From UBA2283 sp041658955 (GTDB lineage: Bacteria; Patescibacteriota; Microgenomatia; UBA12405): 64,000 bases of DNA. This document shows, one piece after another, positions 51,626 to 60,192 of the stretch; the first letter of the stretch is position 1, and every line of letters starts with the position of its first letter. The translations under genes were made by a program, and so were the position numbers. The stretch covers positions 52,934-116,933 of the forward strand of contig JBAZZE010000001.1 in the NCBI GenBank assembly GCA_041658955.1. Reading direction: 5' to 3'. Under the pieces are notes generated by a model. The model searched no databases. It was given only the letters and a program-made list of their open reading frames with translations, and was not told the origin of the DNA.

Positions 51626-52291
51626 ATGATCAGTCTAAGTAAAATTTCTAAAACTTATAAGAATGATGGCGTCGAAACAATTGCTTTAAGGGATATTGAT
51701 TTTGAAATAAAAAAAGGCGAATTTGTCGCTATCATGGGCCCATCGGGATCGGGCAAGTCTACCTTGATGCATATTCTTGGGGCACTTGATTCGCCATCAT
51801 CTGGTCGCTATTTTCTTGATGGTCAGGACATTGCCACACTAAATGATGATGAGTTAGCCGAAATACGTAATCATAAAATCGGTTTTGTTTTCCAATCATT
51901 TAACCTTCTTCCTCGTACCACAATTCTTAAAAATGTGATGTTACCCATGGCTTATGCTGGTGTGGAGATGGAGTCCCGGCTTGAAGTTGCAAAAAAATAT
52001 ATTGATCTGGTTGGTTTAACCGATAGGATTAACCATCTTAGCAATCAACTATCTGGAGGCCAACAGCAAAGAGTGGCTATTGCCCGCTCCCTAGTCATGG
52101 ATCCAAAAATAATTCTCGCCGACGAACCAACTGGAAATATTGCCTCTGATCAGGCAGAAAGTATCATGAAGATTTTTAAAGATCTAAATAAGCAGGGGAG
52201 AACCATAGTAATGATCACCCACGAACCAGACATTGCTGCTCACGCCAAAAGAGTTATCCACTTGCGTGATGGGCGTATAGTTAAAAACTAA
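51626..52291 (+). CDS. ABC transporter ATPase (MacB-type)
   Basis: 221 residues from ATG 51626, which is two bases after the MFP gene's stop; the longer frame from 51506 overlaps the MFP gene and is rejected. Walker A GPSGSGKSTL, signature LSGGQQQRVAIARSLV and Walker B ILADEPTGN are all normal. It belongs to the LolD/MacB ATPase clan that powers mechanotransmission across the membrane rather than transport through it. Confidence 0.95.
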   Translation: MISLSKISKTYKNDGVETIALRDIDFEIKKGEFVAIMGPSGSGKSTLMHILGALDSPSSGRYFLDGQDIATLNDDELAEIRNHKIGFVFQSFNLLPRTTILKNVMLPMAYAGVEMESRLEVAKKYIDLVGLTDRINHLSNQLSGGQQQRVAIARSLVMDPKIILADEPTGNIASDQAESIMKIFKDLNKQGRTIVMITHEPDIAAHAKRVIHLRDGRIVKN

Positions 52292-52293
52292 AT

Positions 52294-53517
52294 ATGAAAT
52301 TTTTAGAGATTGTCACCGAGTCGTTTGGAACCTTAGGACTAAACAAAATGCGCACCGGTTTGGCAGCTTTGGGTATTATTATCGGTATTGGTAGTGTCAT
52401 TGCCCTGATCTCACTGGGAACAGGAAGTCAAAAATCAATTGAAAACCAAATTCAATCCCTTGGTGCCAATCTTTTAACTATCCAACCAGGTGGGCAACGT
52501 AACGGCAATGTTAGGACTGCCGCTGGTAGTAACACCACCTTAACCCTCGAAGATGCCAAAGCCATTTCTACATCATCAAAAATTACTACAGTTAAAAGTG
52601 TTTCGCCAGAGCTTTCCAGGAGATCTCAAATAATTGCCGGAAAAAATAATACCAATACCCAAGTTCTTGGTGTCTATCCCAAGTATTCCGAAGTTCGAAA
52701 AATTAGTCTCAGCAGCGGAGTTTTTATAACTGAAAATGATATCTCCTCAATTGCCAAAGTAGCTGTTCTTGGTCCTCAAGTAGTCACTGATTTATTTGGT
52801 GAAGGTGCCGATCCCCTTGGTCAAAGTATTCGAATCGGAAGTCAAAGTTTCAAAGTTGTTGGAGTGACAACTAGTAAGGGGGGTAGTGGTTTCAACAATC
52901 AGGATGATATTATTTATGTTCCCTTAAGTACCGCCCAAAAACAATTATATGGTGTTGATTATTTATCATCCATATCTCTCGAAGCCAACTCAGCAGATGT
53001 CATGGTTGATGCCCAAAATGAAGTCGGTTATCTTCTTCTTGAACGACACAAACTCTCAGATCCCACCAAAGCCGACTTTATGATTATGTCTCAAAGTGAC
53101 ATTCTTAATACCGCCTCTCAAGTCACCGGAACATTCACTACCTTACTAGGTGGTATTGCTGCCATTTCTCTACTTGTTGGAGGAATCGGTATCATGAATA
53201 TTATGTTGGTCACGGTTACTGAACGAACCCGTGAAATTGGACTTCGACAGGCTTTGGGTGCAAAGAAAAAAACCATCATCACTCAATTTTTAGTTGAGTC
53301 AGTCATTCTCACTTTTTTTGGAGGAATTCTTGGCATGATGTTTGGTATTTTGACTTCATATATACTCTCCAGCTTGATGAAAATTCCATTTGCTATCTCT
53401 ATTCCTTCGATATTTCTAGCTATTGGTGTATCAGGTGCCATTGGTATAGTTTTTGGCTGGTATCCAGCACGTCGGGCAGCCAGTCTTCAACCAATAGAGG
53501 CCCTACGCTATGAATAG
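52294..53517 (+). CDS. MacB/FtsX-type permease
   Basis: A 407-residue protein with one N-terminal TM (about 18-42), a long extracytoplasmic MacB_PCD domain (45-265, e.g. VLGVYPKYSEVRKISLSSG) and three C-terminal TMs ending with GWYPARRAASLQPIEALRYE, a family signature. With the preceding ATPase and MFP it forms a MacAB-type tripartite efflux or lipoprotein/peptide transporter. It begins two bases after the ATPase gene. Confidence 0.95.
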   Translation: MKFLEIVTESFGTLGLNKMRTGLAALGIIIGIGSVIALISLGTGSQKSIENQIQSLGANLLTIQPGGQRNGNVRTAAGSNTTLTLEDAKAISTSSKITTVKSVSPELSRRSQIIAGKNNTNTQVLGVYPKYSEVRKISLSSGVFITENDISSIAKVAVLGPQVVTDLFGEGADPLGQSIRIGSQSFKVVGVTTSKGGSGFNNQDDIIYVPLSTAQKQLYGVDYLSSISLEANSADVMVDAQNEVGYLLLERHKLSDPTKADFMIMSQSDILNTASQVTGTFTTLLGGIAAISLLVGGIGIMNIMLVTVTERTREIGLRQALGAKKKTIITQFLVESVILTFFGGILGMMFGILTSYILSSLMKIPFAISIPSIFLAIGVSGAIGIVFGWYPARRAASLQPIEALRYE

Positions 53518-53550
53518 CTTCAGGACAGTTTCAGTAAGTCATCTTACAAT
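53518..53550 (+). promoter_or_regulatory. Second direct-repeat operator with -10 box
   Basis: CTTCAG at 53518-53523 and TTTCAG at 53529-53534, 11 bases apart, then ten bases and TACAAT at 53545-53550. This repeats the arrangement at 48666-48697, so the response regulator likely controls the DUF5666 gene as well. The start codon is 26 bases after the -10, so a short leader is expected. Confidence 0.65.
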
Positions 53551-53576
53551 TACTTATTAATTAATTAAATTTTAAA

Positions 53577-54050
53577 ATGCAAAAAGAAATTAAGTCCACC
53601 TCTTTGGGAAACAACAAAAATATTATAATTACAGTTCTATTATTAGTCGTTTTTACTGGTCTTGGATTTGGTGCTGGAGTTAAGTTTCAGCAAAAAAGGA
53701 ATCCTAGTTTTAGAGCTCAATTTCCGGGAGGCCAGATGTTTCGTGGAAATGGAGAGGGTAATCAAAATATTCAACGAGGACGAGTTGGTGGTGGCATGAC
53801 CAATGGTGAGGTCATTGGCGTCGACGAAAAGTCGATCACCGTCAAAATGCCCGATGGTAGCAGTAAAATAGTGCTTTTATCATCCAGTACTACTATAAAC
53901 AAATCAGCTGAAGGGATGATTACTGATCTAAAAACTGGGGAAAAAGTCGCCGTTTTTGGAACTCAAAATAGTGATGGTAGCCTTACTGCTCAAAGTATCC
54001 AATTGAATCCAACTTTTCGTAATCAGCCATCCACCGTACCCACTAAATAA
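53577..54050 (+). CDS. Membrane-anchored DUF5666-type protein
   Basis: A 157-residue protein: an N-terminal TM helix (about 18-36), a Gly/Arg/Asn-rich linker (GGQMFRGNGEGNQNIQRGRV) and a compact beta domain with GEVIGVDEKSITVKMPDGSS, TTINKSAEGMITDLKTGEKV, typical of DUF5666 OB-like domains. Its own response-regulator-type promoter separates it from the efflux genes, so it may be a target or feedback sensor of the same pathway. Confidence 0.78.
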   Translation: MQKEIKSTSLGNNKNIIITVLLLVVFTGLGFGAGVKFQQKRNPSFRAQFPGGQMFRGNGEGNQNIQRGRVGGGMTNGEVIGVDEKSITVKMPDGSSKIVLLSSSTTINKSAEGMITDLKTGEKVAVFGTQNSDGSLTAQSIQLNPTFRNQPSTVPTK

Positions 54051-54075
54051 TGTGTCTGGATTGTTATAATCAGGC

Positions 54076-54681
54076 ATGTCCCCAAAAATAAAATTTGTCT
54101 ATTTTGATATTGGTAATGTTTTCATGACCTACGACCATGTATTTCAAAAAGTGGTTAAAGACTTTGGCCTTGACTCAGAAGAATTGGACCGAATATATGA
54201 ACCTTATGACATCGATGCCAATCTTGGTAAGATAAGTATTCCAGAAATTTGGCCTATACTTTGTCAAAAATTAAAAATCTCAAACGGAAAAGATTATGAT
54301 TTTATTAAGTCGTGGGTATCTGATTATCAGTCGATCATTCCCATGCATGAATTTATAAAATCAATAGAAGGAATATATCCTCTGGGAATAATCTCAAACT
54401 ATTATGCTGGATTTTATGAGGAATGTTTAATTCAAGGATTTATTCCTAAAGTGAATTTTACTGATGTGATTATCTCGGCAGAAGTTGGTCTAATGAAACC
54501 TGATGCCAAAATATACGAACTGGCCGAAAAACGTAGTGGATTCCATGGCGATGAGATTTTATTTATTGATGATAAAGATGAAAACACTAACATTGCCAAG
54601 AGCCTGGGTTGGCAAACATTTTGTTTTGATTATCACCATCCCAAAGATTCAATAACCAACCTCCGCCATAATCATTTTTAA
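54076..54681 (+). CDS. HAD-superfamily hydrolase
   Basis: A 201-residue HAD enzyme. Motif I: VYFDIGNVFMT with Asp in place of the first catalytic Asp (the second Asp is replaced by Asn), motif II LGIISNYYAG, motif III with Lys in GLMKPDAKIYELA and motif IV FIDDKDENTNIAKSLG. The DIGN form means the canonical DxD general acid is missing and the enzyme may be slower or a non-phosphatase member. TATAAT is five bases before the ATG. Confidence 0.82.
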   Translation: MSPKIKFVYFDIGNVFMTYDHVFQKVVKDFGLDSEELDRIYEPYDIDANLGKISIPEIWPILCQKLKISNGKDYDFIKSWVSDYQSIIPMHEFIKSIEGIYPLGIISNYYAGFYEECLIQGFIPKVNFTDVIISAEVGLMKPDAKIYELAEKRSGFHGDEILFIDDKDENTNIAKSLGWQTFCFDYHHPKDSITNLRHNHF

Positions 54682-54725
54682 AAAGCGTTCAGTAACTAAA
54701 CAAAAACTCGTGTTATGCTTTGATT

Positions 54726-55481
54726 ATGGTTAGACCACTCGATTCCTACGACAAAATATTTTCCAATAAAAAAAGGATAATGGCAGTTTTTGCCCACCCC
54801 GATGATCTTGAATTATATGCCGGTGGGACTATTTCCCGACTAACTTCAGATGGCAAACTTGTCCGTTCAGTTAAGGTGACCAGTGGTGACATGGGTAGTC
54901 GTCTTCTCAAAGTTACTCGTGAGGAGCTCCAAAAAATTCGGGAAACTGAGGACTCAGCTTCTATGGCAAAACTAGGGATTCTTCCCGAAAATAACGTTTA
55001 TCTTCGCATACCCGACGGTACTGTCGACAATAATCTTAATACCATTGGTCAGCTAGCTCTGCAGATCAGATTATTTCAACCCGACCTCATCATTACTCAC
55101 AATCCAGAAAATAAAATTATTCGCTTTAGTGATGGCTCCAACTGGGTTAATCACCGTGATCATTTAAATACTGGACTAACCACTGTCGATGCCGCGTATC
55201 CTTATTCTCGCGATCTATTGTTTTTCCCTGAACATTTTCAAGATCCACTTGCCAAATCATGGAACTGTTCCGAGTTTTTGTTTGTCGATTCTTTTGATCA
55301 CCCCGATAGTGTTTTTGTTGATGTAACCGATAACTTGCCCATTCGAATAGCCGCTCATGCCCTTCATTCATCACAATACACAATGGATCAAGCCCAAGAA
55401 TCAGCAGAATTTTTTACCGATAGATGGGACAAGTCTGGTGCCAAAAAATTTGAGACTTTCCGATATTGTATAGCTGACTAA
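54726..55481 (+). CDS. PIG-L family deacetylase (LmbE-like)
   Basis: TATGCT lies five bases before ATG 54726; a TTG at 54720 is rejected. The 251 residues carry AVFAHPDDLELYAGG with the zinc ligands (His-Pro-Asp-Asp) and VNHRDHLNTGLTTVDAAYP with the third ligand. The family deacetylates N-acetylglucosamine-type sugars or their conjugates, for example in thiol or cell-envelope glycan synthesis. Confidence 0.93.
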   Translation: MVRPLDSYDKIFSNKKRIMAVFAHPDDLELYAGGTISRLTSDGKLVRSVKVTSGDMGSRLLKVTREELQKIRETEDSASMAKLGILPENNVYLRIPDGTVDNNLNTIGQLALQIRLFQPDLIITHNPENKIIRFSDGSNWVNHRDHLNTGLTTVDAAYPYSRDLLFFPEHFQDPLAKSWNCSEFLFVDSFDHPDSVFVDVTDNLPIRIAAHALHSSQYTMDQAQESAEFFTDRWDKSGAKKFETFRYCIAD

Positions 55482-55515
55482 TTTCGACAGAAAATAATTA
55501 AGTTGAATATTAATT

Positions 55516-56127
55516 ATGAATAATTCCGTTCTAATCAAAAATATCGACAGTTATTTAGATCATAAAGTACCATCGACTGAAATATCTGATTTTATAAACA
55601 ATAACCCCGAGATTGTTAATCAATATATGATTGAATTTGATCGATGTGTTAATTCATTTAACAAATTCCGCGTACTCACTAAGTTTCCAAACAAATATTT
55701 TTACAAAAATTCACATCAGCTTAATCAGACTCTCGAACATGATCTTCCTAAGTTTAAAACAATATTCACAAAGCTCGAATCAGACCAAGATCTAAGCAGC
55801 CGAATATTTCTAATACTAGGGAGCGACACTTACTTAGTCCGAATTTGGCAAGTTAGACCTATAAAACTCTTACTGCCAAATATCCTCCTGTTAATCTACC
55901 GAACTACTATTTTATTTTTGAACAAAGAAATTTTAATAGATAGTAAAGGTCGCCGAAAAGTCCAAATATCCTCATCTATTGAAGAAATGGTTTTTTACAA
56001 TTATCTTCTCGGTGATAAATTAGATATCTATGATGCATTTTCCATCTGGCTCGACGATTGGCGAGACGAAGGTTTTAGTGAGAAGCTCTATCTGGCAGTA
56101 ATAAATAATAAAAACGTAATACAATAA
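55516..56127 (+). CDS. Hypothetical soluble protein (203 aa)
   Basis: No family recognised. The protein is mainly alpha-helical with charged stretches, one hydrophobic helix (LLLPNILLLIYRTTILFL) near residue 122 that might be buried or membrane-facing, and a C-terminal YDAFSIWLDDWRDEGFSE. It stands between the deacetylase and the MFS gene. Its role is unknown. Confidence 0.6.
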   Translation: MNNSVLIKNIDSYLDHKVPSTEISDFINNNPEIVNQYMIEFDRCVNSFNKFRVLTKFPNKYFYKNSHQLNQTLEHDLPKFKTIFTKLESDQDLSSRIFLILGSDTYLVRIWQVRPIKLLLPNILLLIYRTTILFLNKEILIDSKGRRKVQISSSIEEMVFYNYLLGDKLDIYDAFSIWLDDWRDEGFSEKLYLAVINNKNVIQ

Positions 56128-56185
56128 GCCAATGCCAAAGTCAGTGGTTATTTTTAATAGACACTTGATATAAAACTTTCAGAAT

Positions 56186-57364
56186 GTGACCATCGACAAA
56201 AATATCCGACTCTACTACTTTGCCTCAATTTTTGAAGGACTGCGTTTCTTGCTGCCAATTTGGTTAATCTGGTATACACGTTTTCTACCGATGTCTACAG
56301 TTGGATTAATTGAAAGTCTGGGAATTATCCTGACTATGTTTTTGGAAGTTCCCACCGGTGCGTTTGCCGACATTTTTGGACGTCGTACATCGGTAATCAT
56401 TGGAAAAATCGGTGTCGCTACTGCCGCCTTTATCGTAGCCTTCGCTAGTAATGGTAGTCACTTGATAGTTGGATCCATTCTTTGGGGAATTTCTGGTGCC
56501 TTTATTTCCGGTGCCAGTACTGCTCTTATATATGACCACTTACTATCAATTGGTCAGGAAAACAACTTTCCTAAAGTAATCTCTATGTCCACCACTATCT
56601 CCCGTGTAGGAATAATTATCGGTTCATTTTTTGGTGGGTATTTGTTTAATATCTGGGCACCATTACCATATTTCCTTTTCGGCATTACCAATCTCGTTGA
56701 ATTGGTGATTTGGCTATTTATAAAAGAACCGTTAATTGATTCTCAAAATTTTTCTTGGGTAAAATATCAACAAAAAATTGCCAATGCTTTTGTCGCCATT
56801 AGTCACTCTTCAAAAATAAGATTAATTAGTCTAATTTCAGTAACAACAATTTCGTCTGCTTTTATTTTTCGTGAATATTACAACTATTCGTTTGCTCTAG
56901 ATCTGGGGTTAAATGCTCAAGACCAAAGCTTTCTATTTGGTGTTAGTGGTATTTTGAAAATGCTTTCAGTAATGGCAATTGGTGGGCTTATTATCAAATA
57001 TTCTCAAGAAAAAATTATCTATACCTATTTTCTGTCATTTATTTTTGTACTCTTGCCTACGATTATTAGCGGATACTGGGGAGGAATAATCATTATTCTA
57101 CTAATCGAATTAATCAGTGCCACCGCACCAATTATTTCGGATAGTTATCTAAACAAGGAGCTTCCTTCAGCTGACAGAGCAACCTCAATTTCTTTTATAA
57201 ACATGTTCTCGTCTCTGACCAACGCAATCGGAATAAGCCTTGGCTTATATTTTATTGGAATAGTTAAAAGCCCCATGGTTTATACAATTTTTGGGATTTT
57301 TTTACTGATTATTTCTGGTATTTTTTTTATAATTCAAAACAAACAGCGGGTTGTTATAAAATAA
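56186..57364 (+). CDS. MFS transporter
   Basis: A 392-residue transporter with about 11-12 helices from a GTG start. Motif A is GAFADIFGRRTSVIIG between helices 2 and 3. The N terminus is short and basic. The substrate is unknown; it is more distant from DHA1 antiporters than the protein at 40434. The Ldh2-like gene begins six bases later, suggesting co-transcription. Confidence 0.85.
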   Translation: MTIDKNIRLYYFASIFEGLRFLLPIWLIWYTRFLPMSTVGLIESLGIILTMFLEVPTGAFADIFGRRTSVIIGKIGVATAAFIVAFASNGSHLIVGSILWGISGAFISGASTALIYDHLLSIGQENNFPKVISMSTTISRVGIIIGSFFGGYLFNIWAPLPYFLFGITNLVELVIWLFIKEPLIDSQNFSWVKYQQKIANAFVAISHSSKIRLISLISVTTISSAFIFREYYNYSFALDLGLNAQDQSFLFGVSGILKMLSVMAIGGLIIKYSQEKIIYTYFLSFIFVLLPTIISGYWGGIIIILLIELISATAPIISDSYLNKELPSADRATSISFINMFSSLTNAIGISLGLYFIGIVKSPMVYTIFGIFLLIISGIFFIIQNKQRVVIK

Positions 57365-57370
57365 GACAAT

Positions 57371-58354
57371 ATGAAAATCAAAATTGATGAACTAAAGATG
57401 CTGGTTAATAGTGCTTTAACAAAATATGGTTATTCCAATACGGAGTCCTCTATAATTTCCGAAGTTTTGTTATACGCTCAGCTTCGTGGTAACAACCAAG
57501 GCATAGTCAAGTTAATTGGTAAAGGTATCCCCAAGGATCCAACAGCCACTGAAATAAAAACTATTAAAGAAACCAAGCTTTCGGCTCTATTGGATGGGGG
57601 TCACAACCAAGGCATGGTAGTTATGAAACAAGCTGTTGATATGGTGATCACCAAAGCCAAAGAACATGGCTTTGGAATTGTTGGATTCAATAATACTGCT
57701 ACATCAACTGGTGCCATCGGTTATTTTGCCAATAATATTGCCGCTGCAAACTTGGTTGGTTTTGTCTTTGCCGGATCACCCCCAACCGTAAATTTTCATG
57801 GGTCATTTGAAGCTATGTTTGGCACCAATCCTTTAGCAATTGGTATCCCCACTGATACCGACCCCATCGTCTTAGATATGGCTACATCAGCCATGGCATA
57901 TTTTGGCTTAGTTCAGGCTAAAACAGCAGGTCAATCTATACCCAGTGGAATCACTTATGACAACAACGGTAATGACACTACTGACCCAGCAGTTGCTATG
58001 GAAGGAGCTATCCGTCCTTTTGACAAATCATATAAAGGCGCCTCACTCTCACTTATGGTCGAAATATTGACTGGACCCCTAACTGCGGCGTCTTATGTCG
58101 GAATTAGTCCGGAAAAAGGTTGGGGAAATCTTATCTACGCTATTGATCCCTCAATGCTCGTTGATATTAACGACTTCAAAACCCAAGTATCCGAGCTAGC
58201 TACCAAAGTAAGAAACTCCAAAAAACTCCCTGGAGTAGACCAAATATATATGCCTGGTGAAAAAGGCAATGCTAATACCCAAGAGCATCTCAAGTCTGGT
58301 GAAATCGAAGTCGAAGACAACTTACTTGCTAGTTTAAGAGAGGTGGTCAAATAA
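57371..58354 (+). CDS. Ldh2-family oxidoreductase with altered active site
   Basis: A 327-residue member of the malate/L-lactate dehydrogenase family 2: TATSTGAIGYFANNIAAANL, NPLAIGIPTDTDPIVLDMAT and the C-terminal MVEILTGPLTAAS are characteristic. In normal members the segment Leu-Arg-Gly-x-x-Ser-His-Gly carries the catalytic His; here it reads LRGNNQGIVKL, with Gln in its place. The enzyme should use NAD(P)H but its reaction is uncertain. It ends within the start of the next gene. Confidence 0.85.
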   Translation: MKIKIDELKMLVNSALTKYGYSNTESSIISEVLLYAQLRGNNQGIVKLIGKGIPKDPTATEIKTIKETKLSALLDGGHNQGMVVMKQAVDMVITKAKEHGFGIVGFNNTATSTGAIGYFANNIAAANLVGFVFAGSPPTVNFHGSFEAMFGTNPLAIGIPTDTDPIVLDMATSAMAYFGLVQAKTAGQSIPSGITYDNNGNDTTDPAVAMEGAIRPFDKSYKGASLSLMVEILTGPLTAASYVGISPEKGWGNLIYAIDPSMLVDINDFKTQVSELATKVRNSKKLPGVDQIYMPGEKGNANTQEHLKSGEIEVEDNLLASLREVVK

Positions 58355-58812
58355 ATATACTACCGTATCTTTCCGCAACTATATTTACAATACTTGCGGC
58401 AACTTCTTATCTGAGAATCCGCCGTGGTAAAAAGGTCGCTGAGTTTATTTATGGACTTGGCTTCCCCATTGGGGCATTTGTCTGGGAAGACATGTTTGTC
58501 TTTTCGGTTTATGGATTATTTGCCAGTTTGGCTACCACTTGGCTCAACCAGTGGAAGTATGGACTTTTATTTTTCTTGGTTTTTTGGCTAGTTAGAAGTA
58601 TTGGAGAAACCTTGTATTTTTTTCTAGAGCAATTTATAGAACCAAAACATTATCCTCATTATATTGACGAACATTTTTGGTTAATTCGGAGAATTTTTGG
58701 AAACATCTCTTATCAACAGTGCCTCATCATCATGCAAGTAATGTTTCAAGTAATTGCTATGAGCTCAATCGTCGGGATTATCGCCCTCCTTTTTGCTTGG
58801 AATCAGTTTTAA
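58351..58812 (+). CDS. Four-TM membrane protein, paralogue of 3711-4160, probable ATA start
   Basis: The frame is open from 58333, and the only codons that fit homology are ATA at 58351 or 58357; the first ATG is at 58492, inside the conserved core. From 58351 the protein is 153 residues, aligning with the paralogue (both begin Asn then Ile/Leu, share FVW-x-D and VRSxGE motifs). ATA at 58351 overlaps the previous stop (ATAA) exactly as ATG overlaps TGA in the paralogue. Four hydrophobic segments are predicted. Confidence 0.6.
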   Translation: MNILPYLSATIFTILAATSYLRIRRGKKVAEFIYGLGFPIGAFVWEDMFVFSVYGLFASLATTWLNQWKYGLLFFLVFWLVRSIGETLYFFLEQFIEPKHYPHYIDEHFWLIRRIFGNISYQQCLIIMQVMFQVIAMSSIVGIIALLFAWNQF

Positions 58813-58903
58813 GAATCTGTCCATGATCTCTCTTTCGTCACGAAAAGTCTGGGTTTTGCAGTGGGATATGGAGTTATAAGCAGGTTCTAAGTTATACTCC
58901 AGT

Positions 58904-59626
58904 ATGAAAAATAAGATCGTTGTCATTACCGGAGCTAGCCAAGGTCTAGGAAAGACTCTTTCCCTCAAACTAGCTACCTTAGGAGCTAAAGTAGTTCTCT
59001 TAGCCAGAACGGAAACCTTATTACTAGAAATCAAAAAACAAATTGTTGAAAGTGGGGGAGTAGCTGATTATTTTGTCTGCGATGTGACAGTTCAAGATGA
59101 GGTTGTGAGTGTATTTGCCAAGATTATTGAAAAATATTTTCAAATTGATGTCCTAATCAATAACGCCGGTCTTTGGACTAATAATAGTCTTGATAGTAGC
59201 CACGTTGACCGCATTCTCCAAGTTTTTAAAGTAAATTCAATTGCCCCAATATACGTTACTAATCAAGTCCTCCCTGTATTTGAAAAGCAACAGTCCGGAC
59301 ATTTAGTCTATATAAATTCTGTAGCTGGTTTAGAGATGTCAGAAAACAAAGACTACCCAACTTATAGTGCTAGTAAATGGGCTTTAACTGGATATGTCAA
59401 AGCTCTTGATGCCAAATACAGTGGTCGTGACATTAAAGTCACCTCAATCCACCCTGGTCCGATTGATAGTAAGATGCCTAGCAATGCTGGTGACGATTGG
59501 GGTAAAGATAAATCTTGGATGATGACTACTGAAGAAGTTGCTGACGCTGTCATTTATGCTCTCAATGCACCCGGAAAAATTCAAGTTGGTTCAATCGAAT
59601 TAAAGAAAACCAACTGGAACCAATAA
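58904..59626 (+). CDS. Short-chain dehydrogenase/reductase
   Basis: A 240-residue classical SDR with TGASQGLGKT (cofactor loop), DVLINNAGLWTN, LVYINSVAGLE and the catalytic YSASKWALTG. Its C-terminal HPGPIDSKMP and the SIELKKTNWNQ end are typical. The substrate is unknown. TATACT is five bases before the ATG. Confidence 0.93.
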   Translation: MKNKIVVITGASQGLGKTLSLKLATLGAKVVLLARTETLLLEIKKQIVESGGVADYFVCDVTVQDEVVSVFAKIIEKYFQIDVLINNAGLWTNNSLDSSHVDRILQVFKVNSIAPIYVTNQVLPVFEKQQSGHLVYINSVAGLEMSENKDYPTYSASKWALTGYVKALDAKYSGRDIKVTSIHPGPIDSKMPSNAGDDWGKDKSWMMTTEEVADAVIYALNAPGKIQVGSIELKKTNWNQ

Positions 59627-59666
59627 CTCCTTTTTTGTTTATAGACCTTTTAAAAAAATGAGGTAC

Positions 59667-59696
59667 TATAATTGTAGATTATTGGTTATCTCATAA
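59667..59696 (+). promoter_or_regulatory. Conserved upstream element of pentapeptide gene 1
   Basis: A 30-base stretch before ATG 59697 (TATAAT, then GTAGATTA and GTTATC) aligns without gaps to 61085-61114 before the paralogue. It probably carries the promoter and a shared operator or leader element. Confidence 0.5.
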
Positions 59697-60170
59697 ATGA
59701 CAAAAAAAATATTTTCTGTCTTCGCCCTTGGTCTTTTAGTTGGAATTATTGTTACTAGCCTTACCAAAAACGTTCAAACAGTAGAAGCTTCTAGAAGAAG
59801 GACTACTCCTACCCCTACTCCGATCGCTACCACCACACCTGCACCCCCACAACCAAAATTAGCCGGATACTACCAAGATTTAACTGATGCTGTTCTCAAT
59901 GGTGCCTTTTTGGCTTACCATGATTTTAGTGGATTTACCTTGACCAACGCTATTATTCGTGATGCCAACCTTACTGCCGCGAATTTTGATGGGGCTGACT
60001 TAGGTGGAGTTGACTTTACCAACTCTAATCTGACTAATATGAGTTATACCAATGCCAACTTAACCGGAGTTAAATGGTATAACTGTCCAGAAGGGCCAGG
60101 TGCTTGTGGTGTTACTACTTGTCCCGACGGTATCACTACGATAACTACTGACGGTGGTGTCTGTTTTTAA
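59697..60170 (+). CDS. Secreted pentapeptide-repeat protein 1
   Basis: A 157-residue protein. A signal peptide (about 1-30) is followed by a Thr-Pro linker (TPTPTPIATTTPAPP) and pentapeptide repeats of A(D/N)LXX type: NAIIRDANLTAANFDGADLG and TNSNLTNMSYTNANLTGVKW. The Cys pair region WYNCPEGPGACG-TTCPDG at the end may be a disulfide cap. It is a paralogue of 61115-61588. Confidence 0.82.
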   Translation: MTKKIFSVFALGLLVGIIVTSLTKNVQTVEASRRRTTPTPTPIATTTPAPPQPKLAGYYQDLTDAVLNGAFLAYHDFSGFTLTNAIIRDANLTAANFDGADLGGVDFTNSNLTNMSYTNANLTGVKWYNCPEGPGACGVTTCPDGITTITTDGGVCF

Positions 60171-60192
60171 ACCACTGCGAGTAAAATAAGTC

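Noticed and set aside
58765..59034. 89-residue minus-strand frame over the gap before the SDR gene.
   Set aside because: Most of it is antisense to the SDR cofactor-binding region, and no promoter or family support was found.
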